This document shows, piece by piece, positions 33,449 to 43,286 of a stretch of DNA of 64,000 bases. The notes under the pieces were generated by a model. It searched no databases. It was not told the DNA's origin and saw only the letters and a list, made by a program, of their open reading frames with translations. A program made the translations under genes and the position numbers. Source of the stretch: Deltaproteobacteria bacterium. Its GTDB lineage: Bacteria; Desulfobacterota; Syntrophobacteria; Syntrophobacterales; Syntrophobacteraceae. Numbering within the stretch: position 1 is the stretch's first letter; each line of letters starts with the position of its first letter. The stretch spans positions 22,253-86,252 of the forward strand of contig JAAYVE010000030.1 in NCBI GenBank assembly GCA_012517315.1. Reading direction: 5' to 3'.

Positions 33449-35173
33449 TCACCGCCGTGGAAACCCGCCCTCCGGAACCCGGAACGCCGAGGCATGAAGC
33501 AGCAGGTGGTCCCGAAAGATCCCGAAGTGAGGGGATTTTCCCACTCTTTCGAGCCTGGGCAGCTGTTCCTGAAAGCGTCTTCGCACCTCTTCCTGAGTGA
33601 GGCCCGATCGGATCCGGTAGTCATAGGCGATGGAGACGAGATCCCTTTCCGGACGTTCCAGGACCCGCGTGATTCCGTATTTCTCCGGATCTTTCATGAC
33701 CTTGGATCCCGCAAGGAGCACAAACCGGGACTTGGAAACGGCATGCACGGCCTCTCTGTACTTCTCGAGAAATCGCAGGGTCTCCTCCCACTCCGCTTCC
33801 GTTTCCGTGGGAAATCCAAAAAGGAGAAAAACGAGGTTCCACACCCCCGCATGATGGGCAAAGGTGAGTATCCGCCCTGCTCTCTCCGCACGCACCCCCT
33901 TGCCCATGGCATCCAGGACGCGTTGGCTTCCCGATTCCACTCCCCACATGACCAGCCGCAGCCCAGAGCGATGGAGGCGTTCCATGAGCGGCGGATCGAA
34001 ACTGCCGGTGGGCTTCGCGTAAACAGACCAGGTGATCTCTGCATCCTGCCCCAGCAACTCGCGGCTCAGGCGTGCCAGTCGGCGTGGATGTATCATCTCA
34101 TCCACGAAGTTGAAATGGATGACCCCGTGGCGCACCGACAGTTCTTTCAGCCGAGCCGCTGTCTGCTCCTCGGACTCCTCCCGATAGGCCAGGTAGGTTT
34201 TCCGATGGGTGCAGAAAGCGCATCGCCCCCAGAAACACCCCCGGGAAGAAAGATAGGGGAGAACGGGTAGGGGGGAGAGGTACCCGGAGAGGTCGAAGTC
34301 GGAAAAATCGGGCAGGGGCAACGCATCCAGATCGGGTATCATGAGAGGGGGACTGGAGACAACCCGGCCGTTCTGCCGGTAAACAAGGCCGGGTACCCTG
34401 GCCAGTTCACCCCCCAACTGCCCCAAGAGCCTCGAGATGCCCACCTCGCCCTCTCCCAGCACCATTAAGTCCAGGATCCGCCTTGAATCCACCCGGTGCC
34501 ATTCGCCGCCAACCTGCAACGGGAAGTCTCTCTCGAGCAGTCCCTCGGGATGCGGCATCACCGACAGCGTCGCCCCCCCAAGCACGACGGCGACGCCATG
34601 TTCCTTCAGAATCTTGGCCATGGCGAGGGCAAATATCAGTTGCTGGCTGAAAAGGATGGAAAAACCCGCAATTCTTGGGGAGAACCTCAGGACAGGCTGG
34701 ATCAATTCTCGCAAGAAACGTTCGGCAAGCGGCGGAACCGTGAGGTCGCAGAGGGTCCTACGGCAGAAGTGATCGAAGAGTCCGTGAAGGACAGAGGCGT
34801 ACTTTTCATAGAAGGAAGCGGCGACATTGTAACGGTCCAGTTCGAGGAAGGAGGCGAAGCCTTCCTCCCCCTGCAGGAATCGATTCACCTCGGCAATCTT
34901 CACAGCCGCCAAGTCCGCGTCCATCCCGGATATTCTCATTCGCAAGCGGCCTTCCTGAACCCATGAGGCGGCTTGGCGATGGAACTCCAAGTTGAGGTCC
35001 ACGGCCCGAACCTGCACGGATGGGTGCGTCATTTGCAGGAAAGCCTTCAGGGCGGCGATTCCCAGGGGAGGGCTGGTGGGGTGCATGGCGGGGGGAAAAA
35101 CGAGGACGACTTCGTCGTCATGGATCGCTCCGTTTCCCGCATCTGTCTCGAGAAGGCCAGAACTTCCTGTCAA
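33449..35173 (-). CDS. B12-binding-type radical SAM protein
   Basis: The roughly 574-residue protein begins with a cobalamin-binding-like Rossmann module (VVLVFPPAMHPTSPPLG, then VVLGGATLSVMP and LGEGEVGISRLL). A radical SAM domain follows, whose cluster motif is GCFWGRCAFC, a CX4CX2C variant rather than CX3CX2C. Landmarks include WGVESGSQRVLDAMGKG and LFGFPTETEAEW. The start is uncertain: a GTG at 35308 overlaps the upstream gene, while a TTG at 35173 follows a GGGGGG run and is used here. Such enzymes often methylate or rearrange unactivated carbons of peptides, lipids or tetrapyrroles. It follows the CHAT gene on the same strand. Confidence 0.86.
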   Translation of the reverse strand: MTGSSGLLETDAGNGAIHDDEVVLVFPPAMHPTSPPLGIAALKAFLQMTHPSVQVRAVDLNLEFHRQAASWVQEGRLRMRISGMDADLAAVKIAEVNRFLQGEEGFASFLELDRYNVAASFYEKYASVLHGLFDHFCRRTLCDLTVPPLAERFLRELIQPVLRFSPRIAGFSILFSQQLIFALAMAKILKEHGVAVVLGGATLSVMPHPEGLLERDFPLQVGGEWHRVDSRRILDLMVLGEGEVGISRLLGQLGGELARVPGLVYRQNGRVVSSPPLMIPDLDALPLPDFSDFDLSGYLSPLPVLPYLSSRGCFWGRCAFCTHRKTYLAYREESEEQTAARLKELSVRHGVIHFNFVDEMIHPRRLARLSRELLGQDAEITWSVYAKPTGSFDPPLMERLHRSGLRLVMWGVESGSQRVLDAMGKGVRAERAGRILTFAHHAGVWNLVFLLFGFPTETEAEWEETLRFLEKYREAVHAVSKSRFVLLAGSKVMKDPEKYGITRVLERPERDLVSIAYDYRIRSGLTQEEVRRRFQEQLPRLERVGKSPHFGIFRDHLLLHASAFRVPEGGFPRR

Positions 35174-35237
35174 TCCGTCCCCCCCTTGCTTTTCATCCGG
35201 CCATTCCCGCAGGGGCCTCGTTTGGGAAGGCCGATTA

Positions 35238-37976
35238 TCAGCTTGCGTCTCCGAAGATGACCGAAGGACCCCAGAAGAAGGGATGCCTGAGGTGTTCCCC
35301 CCTTTCACCCTGAATAAGCTCCAACTTGCTCCTGCGCAAAGCCTCCCCTCGGCCTACCCCCCCCTTGAGATGCCTGTAGAAACTGGTGTTGAGTAGCTTC
35401 GCCGATTGGGATTCCACAGACCACAAGTTGACCATGAGAGCGGGTGTGCCGGCGTACATGAAGGCTCGGGTGAGCCCGATCATGCCTTCCCCCCTGACGA
35501 TCTGCCCCATTCCCGTGTTGCAGGCGGAGAGGCTCACGAAATCGGCATTGAGCCTGAGTGTGAAAACATCGGCCATGGTCAGAAAGCCGTCCTGCCGATT
35601 TTGCGGGTCCGGATGGGACAGGACCAACGACGGTTGCCGGATGCTGTCCAGCTCCTCGGGCAGAACCCCGTGACAGGAAAACACCAGGTATCGGTAATCT
35701 CTCAACCGGTCTGAGTCGTTCATCCGCATGACATTGCTCCTGGAGGCGGCAGCCCGCAGTTGCAGCGGGTGACTTGCTTCAGGGGCCGCCAGGAGTTCCT
35801 TGATTTCCCTAGCCTCCTCTTCGGTCTCAGGCAGCTCTGCGAATGTCCCCCCCATGAGTTCCAGGAAGGCGCGGCTGCGAACGCTCGCCTCGGAAACCTC
35901 TTCGGTCGGCTCTGCCAGCTCCAGGGAAGAAAAAGGAGACCGTGTACCCTCGCCCGTCGACGCCCCATTCTCCCCGTATACCGGGTTCGCGAAAGCGAGA
36001 AGCGGGTAACGGGGCTCCTCCCGCCTGCGAATGACTGCTTCACGAAGGATCTTGAGGAGGGAAGCGGACGAAAGGTAGGCCACAGGGTGACTCTCCACAA
36101 GGAAAACCGGCTTTTCAGGTTCAGTCGCCGGGGATTGCACAAGGGTTTCAAAAGGGAGGACGTACAAGCTGCCGCTGGGAACGATGTAGAGGGTTTTCGC
36201 CCTGGAGACCATCTTCTCCAAGGCCTGAGGAATCAGTAGGCGGTGCAGACCCTTTCCTTTGGACCACATGGCCTCGCTGGAATCCCGGATCACATTTCGG
36301 ATGACAGACTCCGGCCGAGGGTTCTGCACGGCTTCCAAAACGGCTCGCAGACCGTCTCGAAACTCCTCAACCCTTGCAGCCAACTCCTTCTCACCGACGG
36401 GGACCCTCAAGAGCTCAAAATGCTCTCGGCTCAGTACCCAGAGAGCCGTAGACCGCTCTAGGACTCCATAGACCAGGAGGAGTTCTCCCCTCTGGAGCAC
36501 TTTGTCCTGGAGTTCCGCAATGGAGGCCGGCTTGGGGTGTTTAAGGGCGTGATAGTCGGGAAACTTCCTCCCAATCTCCTCTTCAAGGCCTTTCAGCGCG
36601 GTTCTCAGCCCATTGATCCGATTCTCCAGGACCCTGATTCTCTTCCCTTGTCTCTCTTTCACGGTCCCTGAAATTTCTTCGTCCAACGATCTTTCGCACT
36701 CCGCCAGTTCCTCTTCCAGTTCGCTCTCTCTGTCTCTCAGTTGGCCGGGGATCCAGGCAAAGTGTCTCGCCCCGCTTTTACCCATCGCTTCCAGGAAGCT
36801 TCTCCCCTGCTTTCGTTCGAAGATCTCGAAGGAACGCCTGTCATAACCCTTGGCAGGGTCCTTTTCGTGGAGGGTCATGAGCAACCCGATGAGGTGATCA
36901 TAGACCCGCATCCTGTTCTCCATGTACGAGGTCCTCCCCTCCTCTCCCAAACCGCTGCGAAGACCCTCGATGATGTCGATGGCTTTCTCGTAATGAACGA
37001 GGGCATCCTCAAATCTTCCCTGCCTTGCATCGATGAGACCCAGACAACTTTCGGCCCGCCAGATGAATTCCCGCTCGCCCAGTTCCGAGAAAATCTCCAG
37101 GGAGCGACTCGCGGCTTCGCGGGCCCTCCCGAACTTTCCCATTCTGTAGAGGGTATCCCCTAAATTGAGGAGACTGAGCCCTTCCCCTTTCGGGTTCTGG
37201 ACTTCCTCGGCGATCCCGAGGGAGTGCCTGAAGTACTGGACGGCCTTTGGAAGCTCCCCCAGGGCGAGGTGAGCAATCCCGATGTAGAGCAGGTCATACA
37301 ACTCCTGACTCCGGTTTTTCAACTCCCTGCTGATGGCCAATGCCTGTTCGTGATACGTCAGAGCCCTCTTCGGCTGTCCCATCAAGCGGTAATCCGCACC
37401 GATCTCGCTCAGGGCGGTCGCCTCGAACCCCCGAACCTTGCGCTCTCGAAACACTTCAACCGCTTTTTCAAGGTATCTTATGGACTTGAGATATTGCCCG
37501 AGAAAGCGATAAACTGCTCCTATAGAAAGAAGATCCTCGCCGATTTTGTCATTATCGATGCTGCTCCGGATGGTAAGCGCCTTTCGATGCTGTTCCAGTG
37601 CCTTTTCATACTGCCCCAGGTTTCGATAGACTTTGCCGGCGACGGTCAGGGAAGTGGCCGCATACCCACCGTATCCATGGGCAAGGCTCATTTCGTAAGC
37701 CTCCTCCAAATGCCCGAGTGCCCTCTTGTACCTGCCCATCTGCAAGCAAACCCGACCAAGATGGATGAGGCATTCGGTCATCGCCCGCCTGTCTCCCATA
37801 CCCCTGGACGCATCCAGAACCCTCTCATACTCTAGGAGGGCTCGAGGATAATCCCCCTCGACGAAGGCTTTGCGGGCCGCTTCCATGGATCCCCCGGCTG
37901 CACCATCACAAGTGGCCGGCAGACATGCCGCAAGGACCAGCAGACAGGCGGAAAACACAAGGGCCAGGTTGCTCAC
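35238..37976 (-). CDS. Exported TPR-CHAT protein, caspase-like
   Basis: The product is about 912 residues. An N-terminal hydrophobic stretch ending in VLAAC looks like a lipoprotein signal. About eight TPR repeats follow (about 60-370), then a coiled-coil region and a C-terminal CHAT domain. In the latter the caspase-clan dyad is readable as His in VFSCHG and Cys in LSACNTG (encoded near 35670 and 35520). A GTG at 37976 behind GGAGAGGGTG is preferred; ATGs at 38000 and 38057 are alternatives. CHAT proteases cut partner proteins, and TPRs bind partners. A membrane- or periplasm-located CHAT protein is notable. Substrate unknown. Confidence 0.9.
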   Translation of the reverse strand: MSNLALVFSACLLVLAACLPATCDGAAGGSMEAARKAFVEGDYPRALLEYERVLDASRGMGDRRAMTECLIHLGRVCLQMGRYKRALGHLEEAYEMSLAHGYGGYAATSLTVAGKVYRNLGQYEKALEQHRKALTIRSSIDNDKIGEDLLSIGAVYRFLGQYLKSIRYLEKAVEVFRERKVRGFEATALSEIGADYRLMGQPKRALTYHEQALAISRELKNRSQELYDLLYIGIAHLALGELPKAVQYFRHSLGIAEEVQNPKGEGLSLLNLGDTLYRMGKFGRAREAASRSLEIFSELGEREFIWRAESCLGLIDARQGRFEDALVHYEKAIDIIEGLRSGLGEEGRTSYMENRMRVYDHLIGLLMTLHEKDPAKGYDRRSFEIFERKQGRSFLEAMGKSGARHFAWIPGQLRDRESELEEELAECERSLDEEISGTVKERQGKRIRVLENRINGLRTALKGLEEEIGRKFPDYHALKHPKPASIAELQDKVLQRGELLLVYGVLERSTALWVLSREHFELLRVPVGEKELAARVEEFRDGLRAVLEAVQNPRPESVIRNVIRDSSEAMWSKGKGLHRLLIPQALEKMVSRAKTLYIVPSGSLYVLPFETLVQSPATEPEKPVFLVESHPVAYLSSASLLKILREAVIRRREEPRYPLLAFANPVYGENGASTGEGTRSPFSSLELAEPTEEVSEASVRSRAFLELMGGTFAELPETEEEAREIKELLAAPEASHPLQLRAAASRSNVMRMNDSDRLRDYRYLVFSCHGVLPEELDSIRQPSLVLSHPDPQNRQDGFLTMADVFTLRLNADFVSLSACNTGMGQIVRGEGMIGLTRAFMYAGTPALMVNLWSVESQSAKLLNTSFYRHLKGGVGRGEALRRSKLELIQGERGEHLRHPFFWGPSVIFGDAS

Positions 37977-38087
37977 GGGATCACCCTCTCCATCTACCAT
38001 TCCATGGCGGAGAAGAACACTCCCGCCACGGGAGTTGAAATGATTGAGAGCACTCATTCATCAGTCCATATCCCCACGAAGACCGTC

Positions 38088-38888
38088 TCAGGGGCTGCGC
38101 ATCCCCGCCATGCGGATCAATTCCTCTCGGCTGGCCCCGTAGAGTCTGACAAAGCTCTCCTCCGGATTCTTCGCCTCGTAGAGCTTCAGGAAAACTCCCA
38201 TTCCCTCTTTTTCCACAAGAAATTTCACGAAACGATGACTGGCGAGGTAGTACAGCCGGCGTCTCACAGGGTCGGAAACGACCCAGTCAAGAGGGGGTCT
38301 GGTCGTCCCCAGACATTCCAAGATTTCTCCGGGAACCGTCGACGACTGAGTGAGAACGCCGGTATTTGGGCCCACCCTTGCGCCTGGCCGCAACTGGAGG
38401 GCCGCATAGTCCGCCAGTCCCTCCCGCAGAGTGTGACTGCGGTAACGCCACGTGAAGAGATGGGTCATCTCGTGGATATAAGTGGCGTCGGTCCCATGCA
38501 TTGCTCCGGCATACACCCTTGGGTTCAAGAAAACGATGCCCTTCGGGTCCCGGGGGTGCTCATACCCCATCCACACGTGGGACACGGCAACCGAATCGGA
38601 GATGTAAATGCGAACCTTGGAACCCAGCGTGGCCGTATCCAGTCTCCGACCGAGCAATGACTCAATTTCAGCGTATGCCTCTTCGGCAAGCCTCAGAAAG
38701 CCTGGATCGACACTGACGCCGTATTGAAAGACCTCAACCCGTTCGCCGGAAGCGACAAGCTTGCCTCCCTGGACAATCTGCCGGTCCGCCAAAGCCCGTT
38801 AGTTTTCAGCATACGCCGCCAAACGGCCCAGCAGGAGAACACCCAGGAAAAGAAAACACCGTGTTGCAGTCAAACCTCTTCTCGGCAT
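38088..38888 (-). pseudogene. Gluzincin metallopeptidase gene interrupted by an in-frame stop after the signal peptide
   Basis: Reading from an ATG at 38888 gives a 29-residue signal peptide (basic start, leucine-rich core, AYA cleavage site), then a TAA at 38801-38799. The same frame continues without interruption as a zinc peptidase of about 230 residues to 38088. That part has HEMTH and, 19 residues on, EGLADY, the HExxH plus Glu pattern of gluzincins (peptidase MA-like). A TTG at 38792 could restart translation, but the product would lack export. The intact catalytic part implies a recent nonsense change or a sequence error. It sits just upstream of the CHAT gene, in the same direction. 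Confidence 0.75.
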
Positions 38889-39416
38889 CGTCTCAAACGC
38901 CAACAAGGAGTGACGGAAGCTTCAACGCTCTCCGATTCGCGGGAAGCAGTCTCATGATCTGTGGGCACCCGCCAAGTTCCTGACTTCCCACATATTCATG
39001 CGGGTACGCTACCCGACGCTTTTCACTTTTGCAAGGCTTTCGTGTGATTCCTCGCAACACGGCGCGCCTCAGGCGATTTGACCTATCCCCCCATTTCCTG
39101 TGGGGTGGCGGACCAAGACCTGAACATCGCTCGTTGGTATCAGGAAAGGGCTTGCGTGGGCGTGACGCCGTGGACCAAGCTTGCCTGGTGGATGAATGGG
39201 CATGGACCGACTTGCGAAAACGCAGTAGAATCGAGTTCCGACGCCGTGAAGAACAAGACCGGGGATGCCCATCCTCAGCCATGGCCAGAAGGTCGATCGA
39301 TGACGCAGGAAACGTCACTCGACGTCTTCTTCACATCTGACCTGATTCGGCAAGGATGCTGGAAGACCTAAAAACCGAGGGAACCTCTTCGACACTGACC
39401 TTGAGAGAGGAAAATC
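38889..39416. other. Intergenic region, no supported gene
   Basis: Short frames on both strands here (for example 39029-39340 plus and 38893-39318 minus) share no codon bias, binding site or domain with real genes. Arginine-, proline- and serine-rich translations are typical of antisense noise. An AT-richer patch precedes the next gene, but I do not see a clear promoter or RNA. Confidence 0.6.
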
Positions 39417-39839
39417 ATGAGAGCGATGTTTTCAAGTTGCCTGGTTGGGTTGGCCATTCTCGTCACCATTGTCTCGGCAGGGGAATTCCAGCTCTATCCG
39501 GGAGCGAAGATGGACGAACAAGCAACCCAGGAAGCCAAGGAAGCCGCGGCGGCTGCGAAAATGACCGATACGAGAACTGCGATTTACACAACCGCCGACG
39601 CCTTTGCCAAGGTCGTCGGATTTTACCAGGGGAAGGCCGTTGAGCACGCCATGCCCAGCGCTTCCGGGTCAACGGGCAAACCCAATAAGTATGAAGAATA
39701 CGATCTATGGGAAGCCTATTTCATCTTCGACGGAGCCAAAAACCTGGCGGACTCCAAGCTCTGGATCAAAGTGCAGCGGCCATACATCGGGGACAATGTT
39801 CGAGACGTCACGGCCATCGTGGTGACGGAAAAGAGGTGA
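39417..39839 (+). CDS. Small exported protein of unknown function
   Basis: The 140-residue product begins with a signal peptide (MRAMFSSCLVGLAILVTIVSAG) whose start follows GAGAGGAAAATC. The mature part reads FQLYPGAK, then a helix, YTTADAFAKVVGFYQGKA, and a late strand with VTAIVVTEK. This pattern of a pre-strand, helix and FYQ segment occurs in other small secreted proteins of uncharacterised families that carry a ‘Tyr-Pro-Gly-Ala’ start. No enzyme motif is seen. It appears monocistronic. Confidence 0.78.
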   Translation: MRAMFSSCLVGLAILVTIVSAGEFQLYPGAKMDEQATQEAKEAAAAAKMTDTRTAIYTTADAFAKVVGFYQGKAVEHAMPSASGSTGKPNKYEEYDLWEAYFIFDGAKNLADSKLWIKVQRPYIGDNVRDVTAIVVTEKR

Positions 39840-40130
39840 CAGAGCGCGCGCAGTTTCCTCCCTTGAGGGTAAGGAAAACGCTGAGCAGCGGGTTGCAATC
39901 TATCAGACTTCTTAAGTCACCGTTTTTCTTCACGTAACAGAAGGACATCGTGTTCATCGGGATCTCCCGGTTCAATTCAAGGGAACGTCGCAAATACTTG
40001 CCCATCCCTCTCGGCAATGCCTGAACCGGTTCGCTGCCTGCAAAGCGGGCCACTGAATTCTCGCCATGACCATACCGTCTGTGTTATACGACCTTTCGAA
40101 AGGAAGAGGGAGACCAAGCGGCGGAGGCAC

Positions 40131-41351
40131 ATGGAACCGGAGAAGCTCGAAAGACTCAGGATCGCTGAGAAGGAACCCGTCGTCCCCCTGAAGCGCCGGA
40201 GGTGGAGGGTTTTCTGGGTCGTGCTCCTCCTCTTTGGAGTGGCGCTGGTCGCCCATCTCCTCCATTCCCGAGGCTTCCTCTCGCCTGCCGAAACCGTGCG
40301 TCTCGTCGCCGTCAGTTCTGTGTACCCGTCCCAAACCATCACCCAGTTCAATGCCAGCGGATACGTGGTGGCCCAGCGCAAAGCCTCCGTGGCTTCCAAG
40401 GGCACAGGCAGGCTCCAGTTCATCCACGTGGTGGAGGGAAGCCGCCTGAAGGAAGGCGAGATCATTGCAGGGCTGGAAAACGACGACCTGAAGGCTGAGA
40501 AGCGCCAGGCCGAAGCGCAGCTCGCCGCGGCGCGGATGGACCTCGTTCGCGCCCGGACGGACCTGGAAAACGCCAACCGAAACTGGAAGCGCTACAGGAA
40601 TCTGTGGCACGAGGGGGTGATTTCCAGGTTCAGTTACGAAAACGCGCAAGACCAGCTCACCAAGAGCAGGGCCCTTGCCGATTCGGCTGAAGCGGCTGTG
40701 AAAGCACTGGAGGCCGCCGTGCGGCGGGCGGCGATCCTCATCGAATACACGCGAATCCGGGCCCCCTTCGACGGCGTTGTCCTCACCAAGGACGCGGACG
40801 TGGGAGAGGTGGTGGCACCTTTCGGTTCCTCAACCAACGCCAAGGCGGCCGTGGTGAGCATGGCCGACCTGTCGTCCCTCATGGTTGAAGCCGACGTTTC
40901 CGAGTCCTTTCTTTCCCGGGTCAAGACCGGACAACCCTGCGAAATCCAACTGGACTCCCTCCCCGACGAGCGTTTCCCCGGCAAAGTGGCCGCCATCGTG
41001 CCTACGGCGGACCGGACCCGGGGAACCGTCTTGGTCAAGGTTTCCTTCGAGCAACTGGACCCTCGGGTTCTCCCCGAGATGAGTGCGAAAGTCGCCTTTC
41101 TCTCACGCAGCCTCACCGAAGAGGAAAAGCACCCGGTCCTTGGGGTCCACCGGGATTCCATCACGGAACGGAACGGCGGCCCTGGAATCTTTGTCTCCCG
41201 CGACAACCGGGCCACGTGGTCCCCTATCCCGTCGCCGGAGTTTCTCGGAGACTACGTGCTGGTGGGGGATATCCTCAGGGGTGGCGAAAAGGTGGTCATG
41301 CAACCCCCCCTGACCCTCAAGGCCGGCGACCGCCTCAAGGTTGCGGAGTGA
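40131..41351 (+). CDS. Periplasmic adaptor (membrane fusion) subunit, MacA/DevB-like
   Basis: The 406-residue protein starts at an ATG after GGAGG. A single N-terminal membrane helix follows a basic stretch (PLKRRRWRVFWVV). The rest has the HlyD/MacA layout: a biotinyl-lipoyl half with VAQRKASVASKGTGRL, a coiled-coil hairpin, the second half with IEYTRIRAPFDGVVLTKDADVGEVV, and a C-terminal beta-barrel. It bridges an inner-membrane ABC transporter to the outer membrane. The next two genes encode the ATPase and permease, so this is a complete three-gene exporter. No outer-membrane TolC gene is nearby. Confidence 0.94.
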   Translation: MEPEKLERLRIAEKEPVVPLKRRRWRVFWVVLLLFGVALVAHLLHSRGFLSPAETVRLVAVSSVYPSQTITQFNASGYVVAQRKASVASKGTGRLQFIHVVEGSRLKEGEIIAGLENDDLKAEKRQAEAQLAAARMDLVRARTDLENANRNWKRYRNLWHEGVISRFSYENAQDQLTKSRALADSAEAAVKALEAAVRRAAILIEYTRIRAPFDGVVLTKDADVGEVVAPFGSSTNAKAAVVSMADLSSLMVEADVSESFLSRVKTGQPCEIQLDSLPDERFPGKVAAIVPTADRTRGTVLVKVSFEQLDPRVLPEMSAKVAFLSRSLTEEEKHPVLGVHRDSITERNGGPGIFVSRDNRATWSPIPSPEFLGDYVLVGDILRGGEKVVMQPPLTLKAGDRLKVAE

Positions 41352-42055
41352 CAGTGAGTGAGGTCCCCTCCCAACAGCCTGTCGTCGTCGTCGACCGGGT
41401 TTCCAAGTCCTATCGCCGCGGCGCCCAGCTGATTCATGTTCTGAAAGAGATCAACCTGACCATTGAAGAGGGAAGCTTCGTGGCCCTCATGGGCCCTTCC
41501 GGCTCGGGGAAATCGACCCTGCTCAATCTCATTGCCGGGATCGACCGGCCCGACGCGGGCAGCCTCGTCGTGGCCGGGACGGATATCACCCAGTTGGACG
41601 AGTCGGAACTGGCGGCATGGCGCACGCGTCACGTGGGTTTCATCTTCCAATTCTACAATCTCTTGCCCGTGCTCACGGGCCTGGAGAACGTAGAGCTTCC
41701 ACTGCTCCTCTCCGGCTTGTCCAGGAGGCAGCGCCGTGAGCATGCCATGGTGGCCTTGGAGCTTGTGGGATTGTCACACCGGATCCATCACTATCCCAGG
41801 GAACTGTCCGGAGGGGAACAACAAAGAGTGGCCATCGCAAGGGCCATCGTCACCGATCCCACCCTGCTGGTTGCCGACGAACCCACGGGAGACCTGGACA
41901 AGGCCTCCGCAACGGAGGTGCTGGGTCTCATGGACCAACTGAACCGGGATTTCGGCAAGACCATCATCATGGTCACCCATGACCCACACGCAGCGGCCAA
42001 GGCCGGAGTCACCCGTCACCTGGATAAGGGAGTCTTGAACAATTCATCCGACTGA
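41348..42055 (+). CDS. ABC exporter ATPase, MacB/LolD/DevA-like
   Basis: The 235-residue ATPase has Walker [11 protein letters not shown]-loop [12 protein letters not shown], signature LSGGEQQR and Walker [13 protein letters not shown], with a switch His in MVTHD. The GTG start overlaps the adaptor's stop codon (GTGA), implying translational coupling; a GTG two codons later is also possible. It supplies energy to the FtsX-like permease immediately downstream. The LLxADEPTGxLD signature marks the MacB/LolD subfamily. Confidence 0.95.
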   Translation: MTVSEVPSQQPVVVVDRVSKSYRRGAQLIHVLKEINLTIEEGSFVALMGPSGSGKSTLLNLIAGIDRPDAGSLVVAGTDITQLDESELAAWRTRHVGFIFQFYNLLPVLTGLENVELPLLLSGLSRRQRREHAMVALELVGLSHRIHHYPRELSGGEQQRVAIARAIVTDPTLLVADEPTGDLDKASATEVLGLMDQLNRDFGKTIIMVTHDPHAAAKAGVTRHLDKGVLNNSSD

Positions 42056-42058
42056 ACC

Positions 42059-43216
42059 ATGGAACTGATCAAACTCATTCTCCGCAACACCGGGCGTCAT
42101 CGCCTCCGCACGGTCCTGACCATTCTGGGCATGGCGGTAGCGATCCTCGCCTTCTGCTTGCTCCGCACGGTGGTGGACGCCTGGTACGCCGGGGTTGCCG
42201 GGGCATCCCCCAACCGGCTGGTGACCCGCAACGCCGTGTCCCTCGTGTTCACTCTGCCCATCAGCTACAAGCAGAAAATCCTCCAGGTGCCGGGCGTGAA
42301 CAAGGTGAGCTACGCCAACTGGTTCGCCGGGATCTACGTGGACGAAAAGCAGTTCTTTCCTCGCATCGCCGTGGGAGCGGAGAACTTCTTCGACTTGTTC
42401 CCCGAGTTCATCATCGATCCAGACCAGCTGCGCACCTTCAAGGGACAGCGCAACGCCTGTATCGCCGGCAGGAAGCTGATCGAAAAGTATGGCTGGAAGC
42501 TTGGTGACACCATCCCCCTTACGGGGAACATCTACCCGGGTGAATGGCGGTTCGTGCTCCGCGGCGTCTACAGGGGAGCCGCGAAGACCACTGATGAAAC
42601 CCAGTTTTTCTTTCGCTGGGACTACCTGGATGAATCCCTCCGGAAGACCTCCCCTTTCAGGAGCGGCCAAGCGGGCTGGTACGTGGTCCAGATCGAAAAT
42701 CCCATGGAATCCCAGACGATTTCCCAGACCATCGACGCATTGTTCAAGAATTCGTCAGCAGAAACCCTCACGGAAACGGAAAAAGCGTTTCAACTGGGCT
42801 TTGTCGCCATGACCGACGCCATCGTCATCGCCATTCGCGTCGTCTCTGTCGTCGTCATCGGCGTGATTCTGATGGTCCTCGCCAACACGATGGCCATGTC
42901 GGCGCGGGATCGCATGTCGGAATACGCCGTCCTCAAGACCCTGGGTTTCGGGAACACATTTCTCTTTGTGATCATCGCGGGGGAATCGGTCACCATCGCC
43001 CTGTGCGGGGGAGTCTTGGGCATGTTGCTCGCCTTCCCGACCGCCTCCGTCTTTTCCAGGGAACTGGGCACCCTGCTTCCCATTTTTCACATCAGTGGAA
43101 CCACGCTTTTCCTGGGCAGCGCCGTGACTGTGGGCATCGGGCTCCTGTCTGCACTCTTCCCGGCCTGGCGCGCAACACGGGTGCGGATCGCCGAAGCGCT
43201 GCGCCATATCGGTTGA
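42059..43216 (+). CDS. ABC exporter permease, FtsX/MacB-like
   Basis: The 385-residue permease has one membrane helix near the start (LRTVLTILGMAVAILAF), a periplasmic domain of about 200 residues, then three helices at the C-terminus with the FtsX-family segment SEYAVLKTLGFGN between the first two. The layout matches MacB-type exporters lacking a fused ATPase. With the adaptor and ATPase genes upstream it forms a tripartite efflux or lipoprotein/peptide export pump. Substrate unknown. Confidence 0.94.
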   Translation: MELIKLILRNTGRHRLRTVLTILGMAVAILAFCLLRTVVDAWYAGVAGASPNRLVTRNAVSLVFTLPISYKQKILQVPGVNKVSYANWFAGIYVDEKQFFPRIAVGAENFFDLFPEFIIDPDQLRTFKGQRNACIAGRKLIEKYGWKLGDTIPLTGNIYPGEWRFVLRGVYRGAAKTTDETQFFFRWDYLDESLRKTSPFRSGQAGWYVVQIENPMESQTISQTIDALFKNSSAETLTETEKAFQLGFVAMTDAIVIAIRVVSVVVIGVILMVLANTMAMSARDRMSEYAVLKTLGFGNTFLFVIIAGESVTIALCGGVLGMLLAFPTASVFSRELGTLLPIFHISGTTLFLGSAVTVGIGLLSALFPAWRATRVRIAEALRHIG

Positions 43217-43286
43217 GAACAGCGCATCATACTTTGGACAACCGTCGGTTTTGGAGCACGGAACGCATAAGGGAGCAAACCGGGAC

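Noticed and set aside
38893..39318. Minus-strand frame of 141 codons between genes
   Set aside because: Low-complexity Arg/Ser/Pro translation, no ribosome binding site and no similarity to any family I know.
39808..40053. Minus-strand frame with MGKYLRRSLELNREIPMNTM
   Set aside because: It overlaps a real gene, and its ribosome binding site is too close to the ATG. It looked partly protein-like, but I could not support it.
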